A stretch of DNA of 6,704 nucleotides from positions 1 through 6,704 of the forward strand of contig WLGA01000061.1 in assembly GCA_009703445.1 (NCBI GenBank). The letters are read 5' to 3'. This DNA is from Actinomycetota bacterium (GTDB lineage Bacteria > Actinomycetota > Actinomycetes > Actinomycetales > Microbacteriaceae). A program made the translations under genes and the position numbers. The notes under the pieces were generated by a model that worked only from the letters and a program-made list of their open reading frames with translations, searched no databases and was not told where the DNA came from. How positions within the stretch are numbered: the stretch's first letter is position 1; every line of letters begins with the position of its first letter. Shown piece after piece: positions 6,184 through 6,704 of this stretch.

Positions 6184-6449
6184 TGGTCAAAGAAACAATC
6201 ACGATCAAGGCTGCCGAGGGTTTGCATGCGCGACCAGCGGCAGAATTTGTTCGAATTGCTGCGACCGCCGGCCACGCGGTGCTGATCGCCAAAAGCAACG
6301 GCAACAAGGTTCGTGGCGACAGCATTTTGTCGCTACTTAGCCTTGGCGTGAAACAGGGCGAGAAGCTAACCATTGAGGTCACCGGCCCGGATGAAGAATC
6401 CTTGCTCCAGAGCCTAATTACCGTTGTTTCAGGATCGAATAACCGCTAG
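6183..6449 (+). CDS. HPr-family phosphocarrier protein
   Basis: HPr accepts a phosphoryl group from PEP through Enzyme I on a histidine and passes it to sugar-specific Enzyme II components of the phosphotransferase system. The 88 residues are normal HPr length. The active-site signature GLHARPAAEF starts at residue 13, with phosphorylated His15 and Arg17. The second conserved block, DSILSLLSLGVKQG, places Ser47 at the position of regulatory Ser46 of Firmicutes HPr. Whether it is phosphorylated here is unknown, since HPr kinase is usually absent from actinobacteria. The GTG start shares its G with the polA TAG stop (TAGTG), and a Shine-Dalgarno-like ATGAGG lies upstream, so translation is probably coupled to polA. 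No other PTS gene is in the window. It could serve a sugar PTS encoded elsewhere or a purely regulatory phosphorelay. Confidence 0.93.
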   Translation: MVKETITIKAAEGLHARPAAEFVRIAATAGHAVLIAKSNGNKVRGDSILSLLSLGVKQGEKLTIEVTGPDEESLLQSLITVVSGSNNR

Positions 6450-6452
6450 GCT
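6424..6452 (+). promoter_or_regulatory. Candidate rpsA promoter
   Basis: TTGTTT (6424-6429) and TAGGCT (6447-6452) are separated by exactly 17 bp, fitting a housekeeping sigma promoter. It overlaps the 3' end of the HPr gene, and the -10 includes the HPr stop codon. Transcription would begin near 6459, giving rpsA a leader of about 104 nt. No clear terminator separates HPr from rpsA, so read-through from polA-HPr is also possible. Confidence 0.45.
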
Positions 6453-6458
6453 AGAGAA

Positions 6459-6474
6459 GCATGTTTTTTCATGC
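6459..6474 (+). other. GCATG-T6-CATGC mini-hairpin in the rpsA leader
   Basis: GCATG (6459-6463) pairs with CATGC (6470-6474) around a loop of six T residues. The T-run is in the loop, not after the stem, so it is not a standard terminator. It falls at the predicted 5' end of the rpsA transcript, where it might protect the RNA or bind protein. Confidence 0.3.
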
Positions 6475-6489
6475 ATCACCTATCCGTTG

Positions 6490-6531
6490 TTGCGACGGAA
6501 TCCCTAGGAAAATCCTTAGGTTTTGTCGCGA
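6490..6531 (+). other. Long imperfect hairpin in the rpsA leader
   Basis: TTGCGACGGAA (6490-6500) pairs with TTTTGTCGCGA (6521-6531), with three G-U pairs. After a TC bulge (6501-6502) the stem continues as CCTAGG (6503-6508) with CTTAGG (6515-6520) to the six-base loop AAAATC. That is about 17 pairs in 42 bases. The inner part alone, followed by TTTT (6521-6524), resembles a short terminator, so two alternative folds are possible: inner hairpin plus U-run, or the full stem. It ends 31 bases before the rpsA start codon and may regulate rpsA or attenuate transcription coming from polA-HPr. Confidence 0.55.
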
Positions 6532-6562
6532 CCCTAGAAATGCCCGTTAAGAGAAAAATACA

Positions 6563-6704
6563 TTGACTAAAGCAACCAAGCAGGTAGCCGTAAACGACAT
6601 CGGCTCAGCTGAAGACTTCCTAGCCGCAGTAGAGGCAACCCTGAAGTTCTTCAACGACGGAGACCTAATCGAAGGTACCGTTGTAAAAATCGACCGCGAC
6701 GAGG
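6563..6704 (+). CDS. rpsA: 30S ribosomal protein S1, N-terminal part
   Basis: S1 is built from repeated S1/OB-fold domains and helps load mRNA on the 30S subunit. Only the first 47 codons are present; the gene runs off the right edge. After MTKATK come QVAVNDIG, then FLAAVEATLKFFNDGDLIEG and TVVKIDRDE, which closely follow the N-terminus of mycobacterial and streptomycete S1, including the start of the first S1 domain. The start must be TTG at 6563: the frame has a TAA at 6548-6550, the four codons between them are not start codons, and the next conserved residues follow directly. A weak Shine-Dalgarno, AAGAG (6549-6553), lies nine bases upstream. Position just after polA matches the general actinobacterial order, here with HPr inserted. 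A long leader with a stable hairpin precedes it. Confidence 0.93.
   Translation, partial: MTKATKQVAVNDIGSAEDFLAAVEATLKFFNDGDLIEGTVVKIDRDE

Noticed and set aside
5996..6340. Plus-strand open frame overlapping the end of polA and HPr
   Set aside because: It is in a different frame from two conserved genes, is rich in Arg, Cys and Ser, and has no family features.
6446..6537. Cluster of four CTAG tetranucleotides and a CCCTAG repeat before rpsA
   Set aside because: CTAG is frequent elsewhere in this window, including inside coding regions, and three of the four copies are explained by the HPr stop/-10 region and the hairpin arms.

Overview
This window looks like a conserved housekeeping segment from a high-G+C Gram-positive (Actinomycetota) chromosome of moderate GC. 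It most resembles small-genome Microbacteriaceae, such as the planktonic Luna-type lineages. The evidence is the gene order pyk - pdtaR-like ANTAR regulator - polA - rpsA, which is also found (with extra genes between) in Mycobacterium, the actinobacterial style of the S1 N-terminus (QVAVNDIG), a tRNA without encoded CCA, compact spacing and TANNNT-type -10 hexamers. The family-level placement is inferred from sequence style and was not computed.

Layout: (1) 1-684, the C-terminal half of gltD (glutamate synthase small subunit), cut by the window edge. (2) 741-2183, pyk (pyruvate kinase), followed by a strong terminator that can work in both directions. (3) 2237-2317, tRNA-Leu(CAA) on the minus strand, with a perfect inverted repeat over its presumed promoter. 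(4) 2393-2986, a response regulator with an ANTAR RNA-binding domain (PdtaR type). (5) 3001-3447 on the minus strand, a hotdog-fold acyl-CoA thioesterase, convergent with pdtaR and divergent from polA. (6) 3478-6183, polA. (7) 6183-6449, a GTG-started HPr phosphocarrier whose start overlaps the polA stop by one base. (8) From 6563 to the right edge, the start of rpsA (ribosomal protein S1), with a TTG start and a structured leader of about 100 nt.

The genes cover nitrogen assimilation (gltD), the last step of glycolysis (pyk), translation (tRNA-Leu, rpsA), RNA-level regulation (pdtaR), DNA repair and Okazaki fragment processing (polA), and phosphotransfer or carbon signalling (HPr). They are not one pathway. 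The possible functional links are pyk and HPr, which sit at opposite ends of the PEP node, and the polA-HPr translational coupling.

I see no mobile element, CRISPR array, phage gene, defence system or unknown large gene. The points worth a second look are fine-scale: a Tyr at the ddNTP-selectivity position of Pol I, a decayed proofreading site, a K+-independent pyruvate kinase signature, HPr coupled to polA, a probable leaderless polA with a divergent overlapping promoter, the tRNA promoter palindrome, and the long hairpin in the rpsA leader. No stretch over 300 bases lacks a gene.
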